Source of the DNA: JASLDZ01 sp964242625 | Lineage (GTDB): Bacteria; Pseudomonadota; Alphaproteobacteria; Caulobacterales; Caulobacteraceae | NCBI GenBank assembly: GCA_964242625.1 | Contig: CAXTAO010000022.1 | Location: 1-49,524 of the forward strand | Length of the DNA: 49,524 nt | Reading direction: 5' to 3' | Notes under the pieces: model-generated | What the model was told of the DNA's origin: nothing | Databases searched by the model: none | What the model saw: only the letters and a program-made list of their open reading frames with translations | Part shown: positions 7,702-17,300 of the stretch, piece by piece | Position numbering within the stretch: position 1 is the first letter of the stretch | Layout: each line of letters begins with the position of its first letter | Position numbers and translations under genes: made by a program

Positions 7702-8649
7702 TTGGCGAACGACCCCTATCAGGAGCTCGGCGTTTCCCGCACGGCGGACGCGGACGCGCTCAGGAAGAGCTTCCGCAAGCTCGCCAAGGAGCTCCACCCC
7801 GATCGCAATCCCGGGGACGCCAAGGCGGAGGAGCGCTTCAAGCGCGTGGCGGCGGCCTTCGACCTCCTGGGCGACCCCGAGAAGCGCGCCCGGTTCGACC
7901 GGGGCGAGATCGACTCCGACGGCCGCGAGATCACGCGCGGGTTCGACCCGCGCGGGGCGGGCGGCGGTTTCGGCGGCGGCGGCCCGGGGGGCGGCTTCGG
8001 CGCCCGCTTCGAGGGAGCCGATCTCGACGACATCCTGGGCGAGATGTTCGGCCGCGGCGGGAACGGCGGCGGCGTACACGGGGGCCGCGCCGGCTTCTCG
8101 CCCCGCGGCCAGGACGTGCGCTCGAAGCTGGAGATCGATTTGGAGGAGGCCATCCGCGGCGGCGCCAAGCGCGTGGCCTTCCCCGACGGGCGCCAAATCG
8201 ACGTGACGATCCCGAAGGGCGCCTACGACGGCCAGACGCTCCGGCTCAAGGGCCAGGGGCGGCCGGGGCGCGGGGGCGCGTCCACCGCCGGCGACGCGCT
8301 GATCGAACTCGCGGTGCGGCCCCACCCCGTCTTCCACGCCGCGCCGGACCTGGGCGCCGGGGCCGACCTGCGCATGGACCTGCCCGTCTCGCTGCCCGAC
8401 GCCGTGCTCGGCGCGAAAGTCGCCGCGCCCACGCCGGACGGCGAGGTGCAGCTGACCGTCAAGCCGCGCACGAGCTCGGGCGCGGTGCTGCGGCTCAAGG
8501 GGCGTGGCGGGGTGGACGGCGCCACGGGTCGGCGGGGCGACCTGTTCGCCCGGCTGTTGATCGTGCTGCCCGAAGGCGACGACCCCGAGCTCGAGCGGGT
8601 TGCAGAGGCTATGCGGCGCGACCGTCCCTACCAGCCGCGCCGCCGCTGA
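7702..8649 (+). CDS. DnaJ-like co-chaperone of the CbpA type
   Basis: This 315-residue DnaJ C-domain protein has an N-terminal J domain with the HPD tripeptide at residues 32-34 (KELHPDRNPGD), a Gly/Phe-rich linker at about residues 77-110 and two beta-barrel substrate-binding C-terminal domains, with no cysteine zinc finger. That makes it class B (CbpA-like) rather than DnaJ proper. It would stimulate an Hsp70 partner in the cytoplasm. The TTG start is forced: an in-frame ATG nine bases upstream is followed at once by TGA. No Hsp70 gene is nearby. Confidence 0.88.
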   Translation: MANDPYQELGVSRTADADALRKSFRKLAKELHPDRNPGDAKAEERFKRVAAAFDLLGDPEKRARFDRGEIDSDGREITRGFDPRGAGGGFGGGGPGGGFGARFEGADLDDILGEMFGRGGNGGGVHGGRAGFSPRGQDVRSKLEIDLEEAIRGGAKRVAFPDGRQIDVTIPKGAYDGQTLRLKGQGRPGRGGASTAGDALIELAVRPHPVFHAAPDLGAGADLRMDLPVSLPDAVLGAKVAAPTPDGEVQLTVKPRTSSGAVLRLKGRGGVDGATGRRGDLFARLLIVLPEGDDPELERVAEAMRRDRPYQPRRR

Positions 8650-8725
8650 CGCGCACGCCCGCGCAACGGCGCGCCAGCTGCGCCGTTCAGGGCCGGTTCA
8701 GTGCTCCCGGCGCAGGAACCTCCCC

Positions 8726-9058
8726 ATGCGTGGCGTTCTCCTTCCTCTCGCGGCGGCCTTGTCGCTCGTCGGCGCGGCGGGTGTCGCCCACGCCCAGGCG
8801 CACGACAGCCTGGGCGCCGATTGGGGCCCGCAGCAGAACGAGGCGCGCCAGCGCGTGCGGGCGGGTCAGAACGTTCCGCTCGAGCGGGTCGTCGCCGCCG
8901 TGCGCAGCCGCACTCCGGGCCGGCTGCTCGACGCGGGGCTCGAGCAGGACGGGGGCCGCCAGGTCTACCGCGTGCGCTGGGCCGCCGCGGACGGGCGCCG
9001 CCTCGACATCATCGCCGACGCCGCCACCGGCCAGGTGATCCGCCAGGAAGGACGATAA
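8726..9058 (+). CDS. Small periplasmic PepSY-domain protein
   Basis: This 110-residue protein has an N-terminal signal peptide ending near AHAQA (about residue 24) and a single PepSY domain with the pattern VYRVRWAAADGRRLDIIADAATG toward the C-terminus. PepSY proteins are small periplasmic modulators and often sit next to sensor kinases. The ATG at 8726 is preferred over an earlier start because it gives a proper signal peptide and has agga ten bases upstream. It lies nine bases before the response regulator gene, forming one operon with the PhoPQ-like pair. A role as a signal input or brake for that kinase is plausible but inferred. Confidence 0.82.
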   Translation: MRGVLLPLAAALSLVGAAGVAHAQAHDSLGADWGPQQNEARQRVRAGQNVPLERVVAAVRSRTPGRLLDAGLEQDGGRQVYRVRWAAADGRRLDIIADAATGQVIRQEGR

Positions 9059-9067
9059 GGACCCGAC

Positions 9068-9751
9068 ATGCGCATCCTGCTCGTCGAGGACGATCCCGAC
9101 ATCTCGCGCCAGCTCAAGGGCGCGCTTGCGGACGCGGGCTACGCCGTCGATCATGCGCCCGACGGCGAGGAGGCGCAGTTCCTCGGCGAGACCGAGCCCT
9201 ACGACGTCGTGGTGCTCGACCTCGGCCTCCCCAAGGTCGACGGCGTGACCGTGCTGGAGCGCTGGCGGAAGGCCGGCATGGCCAAGCCCGTGCTGATCCT
9301 GACGGCCCGCGAGGGCTGGAGCGAGAAGGTCGCGGGCTTCGACGCGGGGGCGGACGACTACCTCACCAAACCCTTCCACACCGAGGAGCTCCTGGCGCGG
9401 CTGCGCGCGCTGGTGCGTCGCTCGGCTGGGCACAGCGCGCCCGCGCTGACCTGCGGCGATCTCCGCCTCGACCCCCGTGCAGCGCGCGCGTCGGTCGACG
9501 GCGAGCCGGTCAAGCTCACCTCACTGGAGTACCGGCTGCTGCACTACCTGATGATGCACCAGGGCCGGGTGATCAGCCGCACCGAGCTCGTGGAACACCT
9601 CTACGATCAGGACTTCGACCGTGACTCGAACACGATCGAGGTGTTCGTCGGCCGGTTGCGCAAGAAGATCGGCCCCGACCGCATCGAAACGCTGCGCGGC
9701 CTCGGCTACCGGCTGTCAGGATCCGGCGACGCGAGCGCCGCCACCGCGTGA
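9068..9751 (+). CDS. OmpR-family response regulator (PhoP-like)
   Basis: This 227-residue two-domain regulator has a receiver domain with acidic residues at 8-9, a phospho-acceptor Asp51 in VLDLGLPKVDG and a conserved Lys in DDYLTKPF. It is followed by a winged-helix DNA-binding domain ending in the RGLGYRL signature. It is cotranscribed with the PepSY gene upstream and overlaps the kinase gene by four bases (GTGA). The kinase's AHALKTP H-box is of the PhoQ type, so the pair is PhoPQ-like. The target genes cannot be read from the sequence. Confidence 0.9.
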   Translation: MRILLVEDDPDISRQLKGALADAGYAVDHAPDGEEAQFLGETEPYDVVVLDLGLPKVDGVTVLERWRKAGMAKPVLILTAREGWSEKVAGFDAGADDYLTKPFHTEELLARLRALVRRSAGHSAPALTCGDLRLDPRAARASVDGEPVKLTSLEYRLLHYLMMHQGRVISRTELVEHLYDQDFDRDSNTIEVFVGRLRKKIGPDRIETLRGLGYRLSGSGDASAATA

Positions 9752-11229
9752 CCGTGGGCGCGCCGACGCTCGCCGCGGCCTCCGCCGACGCGGGTCAGCG
9801 GGCGCGCGCGCCGTCCTCGGCCGAAGCCGCCGATGTCCGGCCCGGCGGCGCCCCGCGGTCGCTCGTCCAGCGCCTCGTCGCCCTGGCGGCGGTGTGGAGC
9901 GTGGCGGTGCTCCTGCTCACGGGGGTGGCGCTCTCCATCTTCTTCGACCGGGCCGCGGTGAGCCGGCTGGACCAGGGACTGCGGCAGGATGCGGAGAACC
10001 TCTTCTCCGGCGCCACCGTCGGCCCCCACGGCGAGATCGTCGCGCCCTTCCTGACCGACGACCGGGCCCTGCGCCCCTTCACCGGCCACTACTGGCAGAT
10101 CGGCGAGCCCCGGCCGGACGGGCGCGTCCACGCCTTCCCCGACGCACGCTCGCGCTCGATGTGGGACGCGGAGGACCTGCCCGGCGCGCCGGGCGTCAAC
10201 GCCCGCCTCTCGCGCAAGCTCAGCGGCTACGTCGCCTACAACGGCCTCTGGCACCGCCAGCCCGTGCGGGTCGTGGCCATGCAGCGGTTCCTCGCGGGCC
10301 ACGCCGGCCCCGTCGTCTTCGCCGCCGCCGAGGACCGCAGCGCCATCGACCGCGACGTCCGTCACTTCGCGCTGACCACGGCCGTGACGCTCGTGCTCGT
10401 CGCGGCCGGGTTGATCGCGGCGGTGGTGCTGCAGGTGCGGGTGGGCCTGCGCCCGCTGTTCCGCATGCGCCGCGAGGTGGCGGCCATCCGCGAAGGGGCG
10501 GCCGAGCGCCTGCCCTCGGGCGGCTATCCCGCCGAGCTCGCGCCGCTTGCCGGCGAGCTCAACGGCCTCCTCGACCATTCGCGCGAGGTGATCGAGCGCC
10601 AGCGCACCCACGTCGGCAACCTCGCCCACGCGCTCAAGACGCCGATCTCGGTCATGCTCAGCGAGGCGGAGCGCCAGCCCGGGCCGCTGGCCGAGCTCGT
10701 CACGCGCCAGGCGCAGACCATGCAGGCGCAGGTCGACCACCACCTGCGCCGCGCCCGCGCCGCCGCCCGCGCCAAGACGGGCGGCGAGCGCACGGAGGTC
10801 GCCGCCGTGCTCGACGAGCTCAGCCGCACGCTCGACCGCATCTACGGTCGCCGCGGCGTCGACATCGACTGGTCGGCTGCGGACGGGCTCGTCTTCCTCG
10901 GCGAGCGGCAGGACCTCCTGGAGATGGCCGGCAACCTCCTGGAGAACGCCTGCAAGTACTCGGGCGGACAGGTCTGCGCCGAGGCGATGGCCGGGCCCGA
11001 GGGCCAGCTTCTAATCGCCATCGACGACGACGGCCCGGGTCTCGCCCCCGCCCAGCGCGACGCGGCCATCCAACGCGGGCGTCGCCTGGACGAGTCGGCC
11101 CCCGGCTCGGGCCTCGGACTCTCCATCGTCGACGAGCTGGCCCGCGCCTACGGCGGCTCGCTGCGGCTTGCCGGCTCGCGGCTCGGCGGCCTGCGCGCGG
11201 AGCTTAGCCTGCCCCGCGCGGCGGGCTGA
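9748..11229 (+). CDS. Sensor histidine kinase, PhoQ-like
   Basis: This 493-residue membrane kinase has two membrane segments (about residues 38-65 and 208-233) that bracket a periplasmic sensor region of roughly 140 residues. A HAMP linker follows, then the H-box GNLAHALKTPI with phospho-acceptor His294, and an ATPase domain with N-box NLLENACKY, DDDGPGL and GSGLGLSIV. The A-L-K-T-P H-box is the PhoQ form. It starts with GTG overlapping the regulator's stop. About 45 N-terminal residues precede the first membrane span, so a later start is possible. The signal sensed is unknown. Confidence 0.88.
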   Translation: MTVGAPTLAAASADAGQRARAPSSAEAADVRPGGAPRSLVQRLVALAAVWSVAVLLLTGVALSIFFDRAAVSRLDQGLRQDAENLFSGATVGPHGEIVAPFLTDDRALRPFTGHYWQIGEPRPDGRVHAFPDARSRSMWDAEDLPGAPGVNARLSRKLSGYVAYNGLWHRQPVRVVAMQRFLAGHAGPVVFAAAEDRSAIDRDVRHFALTTAVTLVLVAAGLIAAVVLQVRVGLRPLFRMRREVAAIREGAAERLPSGGYPAELAPLAGELNGLLDHSREVIERQRTHVGNLAHALKTPISVMLSEAERQPGPLAELVTRQAQTMQAQVDHHLRRARAAARAKTGGERTEVAAVLDELSRTLDRIYGRRGVDIDWSAADGLVFLGERQDLLEMAGNLLENACKYSGGQVCAEAMAGPEGQLLIAIDDDGPGLAPAQRDAAIQRGRRLDESAPGSGLGLSIVDELARAYGGSLRLAGSRLGGLRAELSLPRAAG

Positions 11230-11277
11230 TCGCCGCCGGCTCGCGGACGAAGCCTCGCCCCTCTACATGGGCGCACG

Positions 11278-12468
11278 ATGTGGTTCTTCTGGATCAGCGC
11301 GGGGGCGCTCGCGGCGGCGGCGGCGCTCCTGGTCACGGCGCGGGCGGCTTCCGCCTCGGTGCGGGCGGCGGAGCCCGGCGACGACCCCGCGGTCGGCGTC
11401 CACCGGCGCGCGCTGTCGGAGATCGACGACCTGCAGGCGAGAGGGGTCCTCGCTCCCGGCGAGGTCGAGGCCTCGCGCGCGGAAGCCGGCCGCCGGCTTC
11501 TCGCCGCCGCCGACGCGATCGCCGCGCCCGAGCGCACGGGCGGGGCCCTCTCCCGCGGCCTCGTGACAGGAGGCGCGGCGCTCGCGGCGCTGCTGGCGCT
11601 CGGCGGGTACCTGTGGGTCGGCAGGCCCGGTTCCCCTGACCAGCCCTACGCCCGCCGCCTCGCCAGCTGGAGCGATCCCGCGGGACTGGACCGGCTCGAT
11701 CCCGACCGGCTGGCCGCGGTTCTGGCGGCGGCGACCCGCAGACGCGCGAACGATCCACAGGCGTTCGAGTACCTCGGTCGTGCGCGCATGGCCGCCGGCG
11801 ACTACGGCGCGGCGGCCCAGGCCTTCGGCCACGCCGGCCGGCTCGCGCCCAGGAACGCCGACTACCCGGCCGAGGCAGGCGAGGCGCTCCTGCAGGGCGC
11901 GGAGGGCAAGGTCGGCCCCGAGGCGCAGGCCGCCTTCCGCGAGGCGCTGCGGCGCGACCCGAACAACGCGGCGGCGCGCTTCCATTTGGCGCGTGCCCGC
12001 ATAGCCGACGGCGACCTCGCGGGCGGCGTCGCCGACTGGCGGGCCCTCCTGGCCGACCTCGCGCCCGCCGATCCGCGACGCGCGGGATTGCAGGCCGACA
12101 TCGCCCGCGCCGAGGGCCGCGCGCCGGCCGAGGCGCCGTCGTCGGCAGATCCTGACGCGGAGGAGGTCGCGGCTGCAGCCCGCAGCGCGCCCGCCGGCGG
12201 GTCCGAGCAGGCGGCCTTCATCCGCAGCATGGTGGCCTCCCGCGCCGCGGCGCTGCGCGCGCACCCCGACGACCCGGCCGGCTGGGCGCTCCTTGTGCGC
12301 TCGTACGGCGTCTTGGGCGACGCGGCCGCGCAGGCCCAGGCGCTGAACCAGGCGCGCATCGCCCTGCACGGCCGGCCCGACGCCCTCGCGCAGGTCGAGG
12401 CGCAGGCGGGTCCCCCCGCGGCGATCGGCGCACCCCACTTGGGGCCGCCCCCCGCCGGCGCTAGATAG
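11278..12468 (+). CDS. ccmI: Cytochrome c maturation protein CcmI (CycH)
   Basis: This 396-residue protein has a first membrane helix at residues 1-24, a cytoplasmic ALSEID-type loop, a second membrane helix near residues 98-117 and a periplasmic TPR region that binds the C-terminus of apocytochrome c and hands it to the heme ligation complex. The pattern VHRRALSEIDDLQARG followed by SRAEAGRRLL is typical of CcmI. It heads the operon ccmI-ccmE-ccmF-ccmH, with five bases to the next gene. This order is the cycHJKL order of alphaproteobacteria. Confidence 0.9.
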   Translation: MWFFWISAGALAAAAALLVTARAASASVRAAEPGDDPAVGVHRRALSEIDDLQARGVLAPGEVEASRAEAGRRLLAAADAIAAPERTGGALSRGLVTGGAALAALLALGGYLWVGRPGSPDQPYARRLASWSDPAGLDRLDPDRLAAVLAAATRRRANDPQAFEYLGRARMAAGDYGAAAQAFGHAGRLAPRNADYPAEAGEALLQGAEGKVGPEAQAAFREALRRDPNNAAARFHLARARIADGDLAGGVADWRALLADLAPADPRRAGLQADIARAEGRAPAEAPSSADPDAEEVAAAARSAPAGGSEQAAFIRSMVASRAAALRAHPDDPAGWALLVRSYGVLGDAAAQAQALNQARIALHGRPDALAQVEAQAGPPAAIGAPHLGPPPAGAR

Positions 12469-12473
12469 CGCGG

Positions 12474-12983
12474 GTGAGGCTTCTTCCCCGTTCCCGCAAG
12501 GCGCGACGCCGGCTGATGCTGGTGGCGGCGGCCGCGCCCGTGGTGGCGATCGCCGCCGGGCTCTCGGCCTACGCGCTGGGCGATGCGGCGGTGTTCTTCT
12601 ACAGCCCCGCTCAGGCGGCGGCCAAGCACGTGCCGGCGGGTCGGACCGTGCGGCTGGGCGGTCTCGTCGAGCACGGAAGCGTGCGCCGAGACGGCGCGGG
12701 TCTCGTGCGCTTCGCGGTGACGGACGCGCGCGCCGTCGACCGGGTCGAGTTCCGCGGCGACCTGCCCGACCTGTTCCGCGAAGGGCAGGGCGTGGTGGCG
12801 CAAGGCGCTTTCCGCCCCGACGGCGTGTTCGAGGCGCGCGAGGTGCTCGCCAAGCACGACGAACGGTACATGCCCCGCGAGGTCGCCGACGCGCTGAAGA
12901 AGTCGGGCGAGTGGCGGGGCGATGCGGAGGTGGCCATCGCGCCCCTGCGCGGCGGGACCGGGGGCGCCGCTAGCGCCCGATGA
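12474..12983 (+). CDS. ccmE: Heme chaperone CcmE (CycJ)
   Basis: This 169-residue heme chaperone has an N-terminal RKARRR basic stretch, one membrane helix (about residues 15-36) and a periplasmic OB-fold. The heme-attachment His128 lies in VLAKHDERYMP, with the conserved Tyr132 four residues on. It receives heme from CcmC and delivers it to CcmF/H. It starts with GTG and overlaps ccmF by four bases (ATGA). CcmABCD and CcmG are not in the window, as is usual for this four-gene operon type. Confidence 0.93.
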   Translation: MRLLPRSRKARRRLMLVAAAAPVVAIAAGLSAYALGDAAVFFYSPAQAAAKHVPAGRTVRLGGLVEHGSVRRDGAGLVRFAVTDARAVDRVEFRGDLPDLFREGQGVVAQGAFRPDGVFEAREVLAKHDERYMPREVADALKKSGEWRGDAEVAIAPLRGGTGGAASAR

Positions 12984-14998
12984 CCGCCGAACTCGGCCAG
13001 TTCGCCCTCGTGCTGGCGCTGGCGCTCTCCGTCCTGCAGGTCGGAGCGGCCAGCCTCGCGAGATGGCGCGGCGATGCGACCCTGCGCGGGGCCGCCGAGG
13101 GCGCGTCGATCGCCGCCGCCGCGGCCGCCGCCCTGGCCTTCGCGGCCCTGATGCACGCTTTCGTGGTGAGCGACTTCTCCGTCGCCAACGTCGCGGCCAA
13201 CTCCCACACCGACAAGCCGCTCCTCTACAAGATCTCCGGCGTCTGGGGCTCGCACGAGGGCTCGATGCTGCTGTGGGACCTGGCGCTCACCGGCTACGGC
13301 GCGGCGGTGGCGCTGGGCGGCCGCGGCCTGCCGGTCGGGCTGAAGAGCCTCGTGCTCGCGGTGCAGGGAGCGCTGGGCGTGCTCTTCCTGGGCTACACCG
13401 CCTTCGCGTCGAACCCATTCGCGCGCGTGGCGGTCCCGCCGGTGGAGGGGGCGAGCCTCAACCCGATCCTGCAGGATCCCTTCCTGGCGATCCACCCACC
13501 CTTCCTCTACGCCGGCTATGTCGGCTTCTCTGTGGTGTTCTCCTTCGCGCTGGCCGCCCTGATCGAGGGCCGGATAGACGCCGCCTGGGCGCGGTGGGTG
13601 CGGCCGTGGACGCTCCTGGCGTGGAGCTTCCTCACCGTCGGCATCACCCTGGGGTCGTTCTGGGCCTACTACTCGCTCGGCTGGGGCGGCTGGTGGTTCT
13701 GGGACCCGGTGGAGAACGCCAGCTTCATGCCCTGGCTGGTGGGCACCGCGCTGCTGCACTCGGCGGTGGTGTCGGAGAAGCGCGGCGCGCTCCTCGGGTG
13801 GACGAGCTTCCTGGCGGTGGCGGCCTTCACCTTCTCCATGCTGGGCGCTTTCCTGGTGCGCTCGGGCGTGCTCACGAGCGTGCACGCCTTCGCGGTCGAC
13901 CCCACGCGCGGGACGCTCTTGCTCCTGATCCTCGGCGCGGCGGCGGGAGCGGGGTTCGCGCTCTTCGCCTGGCGCGCGCCGGCGCTGCAGCGGGGCGGGT
14001 TGTTCGCCAGTGTCAGCCGCGAAGGCGCGCTCGTGCTCAACAACATCTTCCTGGCGGCGGCGACCGCCACCGTGCTCCTCGGCACGCTCTATCCGCTGAT
14101 CCGGCAGGCGCTCTCGGGCGAGGCGATCAGCGTGGGGGCGCCGTACTTCGCCCTGACCTTCGCGCCGCTGATGGGGGCGTGCCTCCTCGTCCTGCCGTTC
14201 GGTCCGGCGCTGGCGTGGAAGCGGGGCGACCTCGGCGCGGCGCTCGCCAGCCTGCGCTGGGCGGCGCTGGCGGCGGTCGTCCTGGCGGGCGCGGCGGCGC
14301 TCCTCCTCCGCGCCCGTTCGCTCGGCCCGTGGATCGGCCTCCTCCTCGGCGCGTGGCTGGTCGCCGCCGCCCTGCTGGACGCGGCCGAACGCGTTCGGCT
14401 CGGCCGCGCTCCCCTCGCGGAGGTGCGTCGGCGTACGGCGGCCCTGCCGCGCGGGGCCTGGGGCACGACGCTGGCGCACCTGGGCATGGGCGTGTTCGTG
14501 CTGGGCGCCTGCGTCGAGACCGGGCTGAAGCAGGAGGCGGCGCGCGCGCTTGCCCCCGGCGACACCCTCTCGGTCGGGGGCTATCACCTGACCCTGGAAG
14601 CCGTGAGTGAGGCGGAGGGGCCGAACTACACCGCCCAGCGCGCGCGCATCCTCGTCCGTGGACCCGACGGCGGAACGGCCCCCGCCGTCCGGCCGGAACG
14701 CCGCTTCTATCCCGCCCAGCGCCAGACCGTGGCTAAGGTCGCGCTGCTGCGGCGGGGCGTGAGCGACCTTTACGTCGTCTTGGGCGAACCGGGCGGCGGG
14801 GCCGACGCGCGGTGGACGGTGCGCGCCTTCTGGAATCCCTGGGCGCGGCTGATTTTCCTCGGCCCACTCCTCATGGCGGCGGGCGGGGCCGTGTCGCTCT
14901 CCGACCGGCGGCTGCGGCTGGCGACGGTCGCGCGTCGTGCGGCCCCGGCGGGCGCCTCTCGAGGGTTCGCCGCTCCCGCTCCGGGACCGGCCGAGTGA
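12980..14998 (+). CDS. ccmF: Cytochrome c heme lyase subunit CcmF (CycK)
   Basis: This 672-residue polytopic membrane protein carries the WWD tryptophan-rich motif, GGWWFWDPVENASFMPW, around residues 235-251, and the GSHEGSMLLWDLALTGYG region near 90-108. It is the core of the heme ligation complex, transferring heme from CcmE to apocytochrome CXXCH sites on the periplasmic face. The length and the many membrane spans are normal. Its stop overlaps the ccmH GTG by four bases. Confidence 0.94.
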   Translation: MTAELGQFALVLALALSVLQVGAASLARWRGDATLRGAAEGASIAAAAAAALAFAALMHAFVVSDFSVANVAANSHTDKPLLYKISGVWGSHEGSMLLWDLALTGYGAAVALGGRGLPVGLKSLVLAVQGALGVLFLGYTAFASNPFARVAVPPVEGASLNPILQDPFLAIHPPFLYAGYVGFSVVFSFALAALIEGRIDAAWARWVRPWTLLAWSFLTVGITLGSFWAYYSLGWGGWWFWDPVENASFMPWLVGTALLHSAVVSEKRGALLGWTSFLAVAAFTFSMLGAFLVRSGVLTSVHAFAVDPTRGTLLLLILGAAAGAGFALFAWRAPALQRGGLFASVSREGALVLNNIFLAAATATVLLGTLYPLIRQALSGEAISVGAPYFALTFAPLMGACLLVLPFGPALAWKRGDLGAALASLRWAALAAVVLAGAAALLLRARSLGPWIGLLLGAWLVAAALLDAAERVRLGRAPLAEVRRRTAALPRGAWGTTLAHLGMGVFVLGACVETGLKQEAARALAPGDTLSVGGYHLTLEAVSEAEGPNYTAQRARILVRGPDGGTAPAVRPERRFYPAQRQTVAKVALLRRGVSDLYVVLGEPGGGADARWTVRAFWNPWARLIFLGPLLMAAGGAVSLSDRRLRLATVARRAAPAGASRGFAAPAPGPAE

Positions 14999-15504
14999 GG
15001 CGGCTCGCCCTGGCGGCCTGCGCCGCGGCGGCGCTGGCCGTTCCCGCCCACGCCACCGGGACTAGCGGACCGGGCGGCCTCGCCGCCCCCGCTCAGGAGG
15101 CGCACGCCCACGCCCTGTTCCGCCAGATCCGCTGCGTCGTGTGCCAGAACGAGTCCATCGACGACAGCGAGGCGCCGCTCGCGGGCGACCTGCGTCGCAT
15201 CATCCGCGAGCAGGTGAGGGCGGGGCGCGCCGACGCCGACATCCGGCGCTTCCTCGTCGACCGCTACGGCCAGTTCGTGCTCCTGAAGCCGCGCTTCGAC
15301 CTCGCCAACGCCGCTCTTTGGCTCGGACCGTTCGGCTTGGCGGCCGCGGGCCTGGCCGCCGCGCTCGCCTCCCGTCGCAAGCCGGTTGCAGAGGCCCCGC
15401 TCACCCCGGCCGAAGCCGCGCGGCTCGCCCTCTTGCGCGCGCCCCCGCCAGAAGCCACGCTTGCGCCCCGGAGCCGCCCTGAGAATGGCTCATCGCGCGT
15501 GTGA
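14995..15504 (+). CDS. ccmH: Cytochrome c maturation thiol protein CcmH (CycL)
   Basis: This 169-residue periplasmic, membrane-anchored protein has a signal peptide (AHAT near residue 20), the redox motif CVVC at Cys47-Cys50 in CVVCQNESIDDSEA, and a C-terminal membrane helix near residues 108-125. It reduces the heme-binding cysteines of apocytochrome c. The GTG start overlaps the ccmF stop; the open frame upstream is not used. It is the CycL form without a fused TPR domain, that part being supplied by CcmI. It ends the ccm operon, with a 115 base gap before degP. Confidence 0.92.
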   Translation: MRRLALAACAAAALAVPAHATGTSGPGGLAAPAQEAHAHALFRQIRCVVCQNESIDDSEAPLAGDLRRIIREQVRAGRADADIRRFLVDRYGQFVLLKPRFDLANAALWLGPFGLAAAGLAAALASRRKPVAEAPLTPAEAARLALLRAPPPEATLAPRSRPENGSSRV

Positions 15505-15619
15505 GTGAGGGGCGGCCCGCTCCGCCCAGGCGCGCGGCAACCGTCCGACCCCGCTTGGGTTTCCAACGACAGTCGCCCGCGCCGAGCCTCGCGCGCCGGG
15601 TGGAGGATCAGAGCCGAAC

Positions 15620-17227
15620 ATGAAGAAGACAGGTCTCGTCGCGGGTGTCGTGCTGGGCGCGGGCGCCATGGGCGCGGCCGCCGCGGGGGTTGGGCTCACC
15701 TTGCCCGCGGCCCAGGCGCAGGCTCAGCCGGGGAGCGAGCCGCAGCTGATGCGCGTGTCGCAGGTTGCGCCCATGGGGGCCCCGGCGAGCTTCGCCGACA
15801 TCTTCCAGCGCGTATCGCCCGCGGTGGTGTCGATCACCGTCACCACCAAGGTGTCGCCTTCGGACGCCGCGCAGATGGGCGGCATTCCCTTCCCCTTCAA
15901 TCAACTGCCCCAGTTCCAGGGACGCGGCGGTCGTAGCGGCCGCGGCGCCGCGCCTCGCACCAACCCCAACGGGGCCGCCCCCGACAGCGACAACGACGAC
16001 GACGCGCCGGAAGGGCAAGCCGCAGGCTCGGGCTTCTTCATCTCGGCAGACGGCTACATCGTCACCAACAACCACGTGGTGAAGGACTCGACCAAGATCA
16101 CCGTCACCCTGCCTGACCAGCGCGAGCTCGACGCCAAGATCGTCGGCCGCGACGAGGCGAGCGATCTCGCGGTGATCAAGGTTCAGGGCGCCAACTTCCC
16201 GTTCGTGAGCTTCGAGACGCAGGCCAAGCCGCGGGTGGGCGACTGGGTGCTGGCGGTGGGCAACCCGCTGCAGCTGGGCGGCACGGCCACGGCCGGCATC
16301 GTCTCTTCGATCGGACGCGATATCCCTCAGCGCGGCGGCTATCCGACCGGCTTTCTGCAAATCGACGCACCCATCACCTTCGGCAACTCGGGCGGTCCCA
16401 CCTTCGACGTCTATGGCCGGGTAATCGGCGTCAATACGGCGATCTACTCGCAGAACGGCGGATCGGTGGGCATCGGCTTCGCCGTGCCGGCAGACGAGGC
16501 CGACACGATCGTGCGCCAGCTCATGCAGGGCAAGCCGATCCAGCGCGGCTACCTGGGCGCCACCATCCAGGGCGTGACGGCGGAGGGCGCGTCGGCGCTG
16601 GGCATCTCGCCCGGCCAGGGCGCCTCCATCGCCGAGGTCACCCCGGGCGGTCCCGGCGACAAGGCGGGGCTGCAGGCGGGCGACGTGGTGCTCACCTTCA
16701 ACGGCCAGAAGGTCGCCTCGTCGAACGCGCTGACCCGCGCGGTCGCCTCCACCCATTCGGGCGACACCTTCCGCCTGGGCGTGCTGCGCGGCGGACGTCG
16801 CATCGAGCTGCCGGTCAAGGCGGGCATCCGCCCCAGCGAGAGCCAGTTGAACACCGTGCTCGGCGGCGGGTCCGACGACCAGAACGGCGGCGACGGCTCA
16901 GGTGCGGCGACCCCCGGCCGCTCCACCACCATCGGCGTGACGGTGGAGACGTTGACGCCTGCGATCCGGCAGGCGGCCGGTGTTCCCGCCACCGTCAACG
17001 GCGTGATCGTCGACGCGGTCCGTTCGGGTTCGGACGCCGCGAAGAAGGGCGTCAGCAAGGGCGACGTTATCGTTCAGGCCAACCAGCAGCCTGTTCGCTC
17101 TCCCGCGGACCTCGTGGCCGCCCTGGCCGCCGCGCGGAAGGAGGGCCGCCCCGCCGTATTCCTCCTGATCAACTCCAAGGGCCGCAACATCGGCCTGCCG
17201 GTGAAGTTCGACGACCGCGCGCAGTAG
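15620..17227 (+). CDS. degP: Periplasmic serine protease DegP/HtrA (Do family)
   Basis: This 535-residue HtrA protease has a signal peptide (about residues 1-35, ending AQAQA), a trypsin-like domain with His152 (NNHVV), Asp182 (SDLAVIK) and Ser257 (FGNSGGP), and two PDZ domains around residues 315-405 and 440-530. A low-complexity Asn/Asp-rich loop precedes the catalytic His. It degrades or refolds damaged envelope proteins. The position after ccmH and before a two-component pair matches a conserved alphaproteobacterial order, so the following regulator may respond to envelope state; that link is inference. Confidence 0.93.
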   Translation: MKKTGLVAGVVLGAGAMGAAAAGVGLTLPAAQAQAQPGSEPQLMRVSQVAPMGAPASFADIFQRVSPAVVSITVTTKVSPSDAAQMGGIPFPFNQLPQFQGRGGRSGRGAAPRTNPNGAAPDSDNDDDAPEGQAAGSGFFISADGYIVTNNHVVKDSTKITVTLPDQRELDAKIVGRDEASDLAVIKVQGANFPFVSFETQAKPRVGDWVLAVGNPLQLGGTATAGIVSSIGRDIPQRGGYPTGFLQIDAPITFGNSGGPTFDVYGRVIGVNTAIYSQNGGSVGIGFAVPADEADTIVRQLMQGKPIQRGYLGATIQGVTAEGASALGISPGQGASIAEVTPGGPGDKAGLQAGDVVLTFNGQKVASSNALTRAVASTHSGDTFRLGVLRGGRRIELPVKAGIRPSESQLNTVLGGGSDDQNGGDGSGAATPGRSTTIGVTVETLTPAIRQAAGVPATVNGVIVDAVRSGSDAAKKGVSKGDVIVQANQQPVRSPADLVAALAAARKEGRPAVFLLINSKGRNIGLPVKFDDRAQ

Positions 17228-17300
17228 GCGTGTTCAGCGCGACGGAAGGTGACGCAAGCTTAACGCGCACGCGCCTTCCGCCCGGCCGCGCGCTCGGCCA

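Noticed and set aside
5122..8337. Very long open frame on the reverse strand (1071 codons)
   Set aside because: It lies opposite the clear GTA gp15 and DnaJ genes and has the Arg/Gly/Ala/His composition of an antisense frame in GC-rich DNA, with no recognisable domain.
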